From Kineosporiaceae bacterium (GTDB lineage: Bacteria > Actinomycetota > Actinomycetes > Actinomycetales > Kineosporiaceae), in the NCBI GenBank assembly GCA_016713225.1, contig JADJPO010000003.1, forward strand, positions 496,001-560,000: DNA of 64,000 bases, in the 5' to 3' direction. A program made the translations under genes and the position numbers. Below, piece by piece: positions 62,497 to 64,000 of the stretch (within the stretch, counting starts at the first letter, position 1; the number at the start of each line of letters is the position of its first letter). The notes under the pieces were generated by a model. It was not told where the DNA came from, did not search any database, and worked only from the letters and a program-made list of their open reading frames with translations.

Positions 62497-63472
62497 TCAC
62501 CACGCGCGGCGGCCGATGCTCGGGCTCATACCCAAGGCCTCGCCGACGGCGAACTCCAGTGCCATGGATGGCCCGAAGACGAGGTTCTTGCGAACGGGCA
62601 GGATGGTCCACCCCCATCGGTGGGCCACCTCGTCGCGGCGCAGCCGATCGGCCTCCGCGGCGCCGGGGGCATCGTGGAACTCCTCGCCGTCGTACTCGAT
62701 GGCGTAGCGCACGTTCGGGTAGCCGAGATCGAGCCGCCGCACCTCTCGACCGAGCTCGTCCTGCAGACTGATCTGGAGCTGCGGCGGCGGGAATCCGGCC
62801 TCGAGCAGCCGCAGCCGCGTGCACGACTCGCCGGGGGACTCCGCGCGCGGATCGCACCAGCTGATGAGGCGGCGAGCCTGATCGATGTATCGGGCGCCGT
62901 TCCACCGCTCGACCAGCGCGCCGAGCTCGGTCGGCTGCACCAGGTTGCGGCGCGCCATGGCATCGAGCACCCCGGAGTCCGACGCCCGGCATCGACCAGC
63001 GCGCCAGGTCGATGGCGGTCCGGGCCGGCCGCACGCAGCGGACTCCCTGGACGGTCGTGAGATCCTCATCGCGCAGATCTGTGGTGTAGCAACGGATCTC
63101 AGGGCGGCGCACCGGGCTGTGTCCGATGGGGACGGCGCATTCGAGGGGCGGCAGGTCGCGATGCGTTCCCGGTCGCCGAGCATCGATGCCGAACAACCAG
63201 GCCGCGGTCGCTCGGCAGACGGCGGCGCCAGGAGGCAGAACGAGGGCGGCGGCCGCCGCCCGGAGACCGACGTCGTCCTCCGCATCCGCACGGACGAGGA
63301 CGCCACGAAGGGGCTCGCGCAACAGACCTTCCTCGAGCAGCTGGCTCAAGGCGCGGCGGGAATGGCCGCTGTCGACTGCGGCCCTGCGCAGGAAGGGTGT
63401 CCGGGGCAGGCAGGCCAGGAGGTAGAGGGCGCGGTGACTAGCCACCTGGCCAGCCTGACCGAAATCGGTCAA
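62497..63472 (-). CDS. AbiEi-like protein with C-terminal DUF559 nuclease-like domain, frameshifted
   Basis: N-terminal part: ALSQLLEEGLLREPLRGVLV, VCRATAAWLFGID and TVQGVRCVRPARTAIDLARW. C-terminal part, in another frame: LVQPTELGALVERW, then RLDLGYPNVRYAIEYDGEEF and HDAPGAAEADRLRRDEVAHR, the VSR-like DUF559 fold with its acidic Glu/Asp residues. Removing one base from the CCCC at 62970-62973 joins them (G-V-G-L-R-V-L-D-A-M). About 325 residues. Function unknown. Start is TTG 63472 or GTG 63445. Flanked on both sides by paired repeats. Confidence 0.75.
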
Positions 63473-63496
63473 GTGCCTCGAAAGTTATCCACAGGC

Positions 63497-63547
63497 GTGC
63501 GCGGATTGCATGATCACGGGTGTTTTGTGCGCGGATTGCATGATCAC
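63497..63547 (+). repeat. paired 21-bp intergenic element, locus E
   Basis: Rightward units at 63497-63517 and 63527-63547 with GTGCGC starts, exactly 30 bp apart, in the gap between the DUF559 gene and the divergent HTH gene. Confidence 0.9.
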
Positions 63548-63620
63548 GGGGTGAGGCGGATCACTGGGTGGCAGGGGGTGCGAGGGACCTTCAGCCGGGG
63601 AGTGGGCCTGCCCGATTGCC

Positions 63621-63626
63621 TAATGT
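63621..63626 (+). promoter_or_regulatory. -10 element TAATGT of a probable leaderless transcript
   Basis: TAATGT ends 7 bp before ATG 63634, where transcription would start at or next to the A of the start codon. Leaderless messages are common in actinobacteria. A clear -35 is not seen. Confidence 0.45.
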
Positions 63627-63633
63627 GCATGAC

Positions 63634-64000
63634 ATGCAGGAGCGGCAGAAGACGGCAGGAAAGGCACTGCTGAGTGCGCATGACGTGCAGGAGCTGCTTC
63701 ATGTCGACCGTTCGACCGTCTACCGGATGGCGGAGGACGGCCGGCTGTCGGCGATCAAGATCGGGCGGCAGTGGCGGTTCCCGGCGGCGGACATCCAGGC
63801 ACTACTCGATGGATCTGCCCCGTTGGGGACGGCGAGTGTCGCCGAGATCCTCCCGGCCCGGAGGGTCGATGAGCCTGCCGTGCGGTCGTCGCTCGACGTC
63901 GACCTCGCGGCCGCGGTCACCCAGGTCGCTGCCGATCTGCTCGGCGTGATGATGGTGGTCACCGATATGGACGGTGTTCCGATCACCGAGGTGTCCAACC
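63634..64000 (+). CDS. HTH (MerR/excisionase-type) regulator with PocR-like sensor domain, 3' end beyond window
   Basis: The frame from ATG 63634 stays open to the window end (about 122 residues seen). LSAHDVQELLHVDRSTVYRM and EDGRLSAIKIGRQWRFPAAD form an excisionase-type DNA-binding domain. DLLGVMMVVTDMDGVPITEV at the edge is how PocR ligand-binding domains begin. PocR domains bind small ligands in metabolic regulators; target genes probably lie outside the window. Confidence 0.78.
   Translation, partial: MQERQKTAGKALLSAHDVQELLHVDRSTVYRMAEDGRLSAIKIGRQWRFPAADIQALLDGSAPLGTASVAEILPARRVDEPAVRSSLDVDLAAAVTQVAADLLGVMMVVTDMDGVPITEVSN

Overview
This 64 kb window is high-GC chromosomal DNA from an actinomycete. 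The evidence is a phosphatidylinositol and PI-mannoside gene trio, an SsgB-type sporulation/division regulator, HelR, frequent GTG starts, 4-bp stop/start overlaps, and a conserved block running thrS, HIT, pgsA, acyltransferase, pimA, pdxS-pdxT, yebC, ruvCAB, yajC-secD-secF, apt, rel. SsgB points to a morphologically complex lineage (Streptomyces- or Kineosporia-like). I cannot name the genus from sequence alone.

Layout. 1-16.5 kb is an accessory stretch: 3' part of helR missing at the window edge, a hipBA module with a frameshifted hipA, a lipoprotein plus polytopic protein of unknown role, a giant LuxR-type (LAL) regulator facing a hydrolase/oxidoreductase/CPBP protease set, a VapBC-type module, DUF6247, and two orphan genes in visibly less GC-rich DNA. 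16.5-20.1 kb holds three leftward tRNAs (Val, Cys, Gly), pabB-pabC, ssgB and a PGPGW membrane protein. 20.06-21.33 kb is a decayed integrative element in a tRNA-Val(CAC) gene: 34-bp att-like repeats, a toxin-antitoxin pair and an integrase remnant. 21.4-31 kb carries a SpoIID-like protein, a PadR/HAAS pair, rbsD, two related small proteins, a methyltransferase, a proline racemase-family epimerase, cobyric acid synthase and a membrane-anchored S1C protease.

31-54 kb is the housekeeping core: threonyl-tRNA synthetase, PI/PIM lipid synthesis, PLP synthesis with its divergent MocR regulator, Holliday-junction processing, the Sec accessory complex, adenine salvage and a bifunctional (p)ppGpp enzyme. 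54-64 kb has a DUF349 protein, cyclophilin, metallo-beta-lactamase-fold hydrolase, hisS, an aldo/keto reductase, aspS, a DUF559 protein and an HTH-PocR gene cut by the window end.

Two things stand out. (1) A family of 21-bp intergenic elements, ten copies at five loci between 35.6 and 63.5 kb. In four loci two units sit exactly 30 bp apart, and between ruvC and ruvA two units form a hairpin with 30-bp arms. I cannot assign it to a known repeat class. (2) Many one- or two-base reading-frame breaks, concentrated at 56.8-63 kb and including two in the essential gene aspS. These most likely mark sequence errors and should be resolved before any gene there is called a pseudogene.
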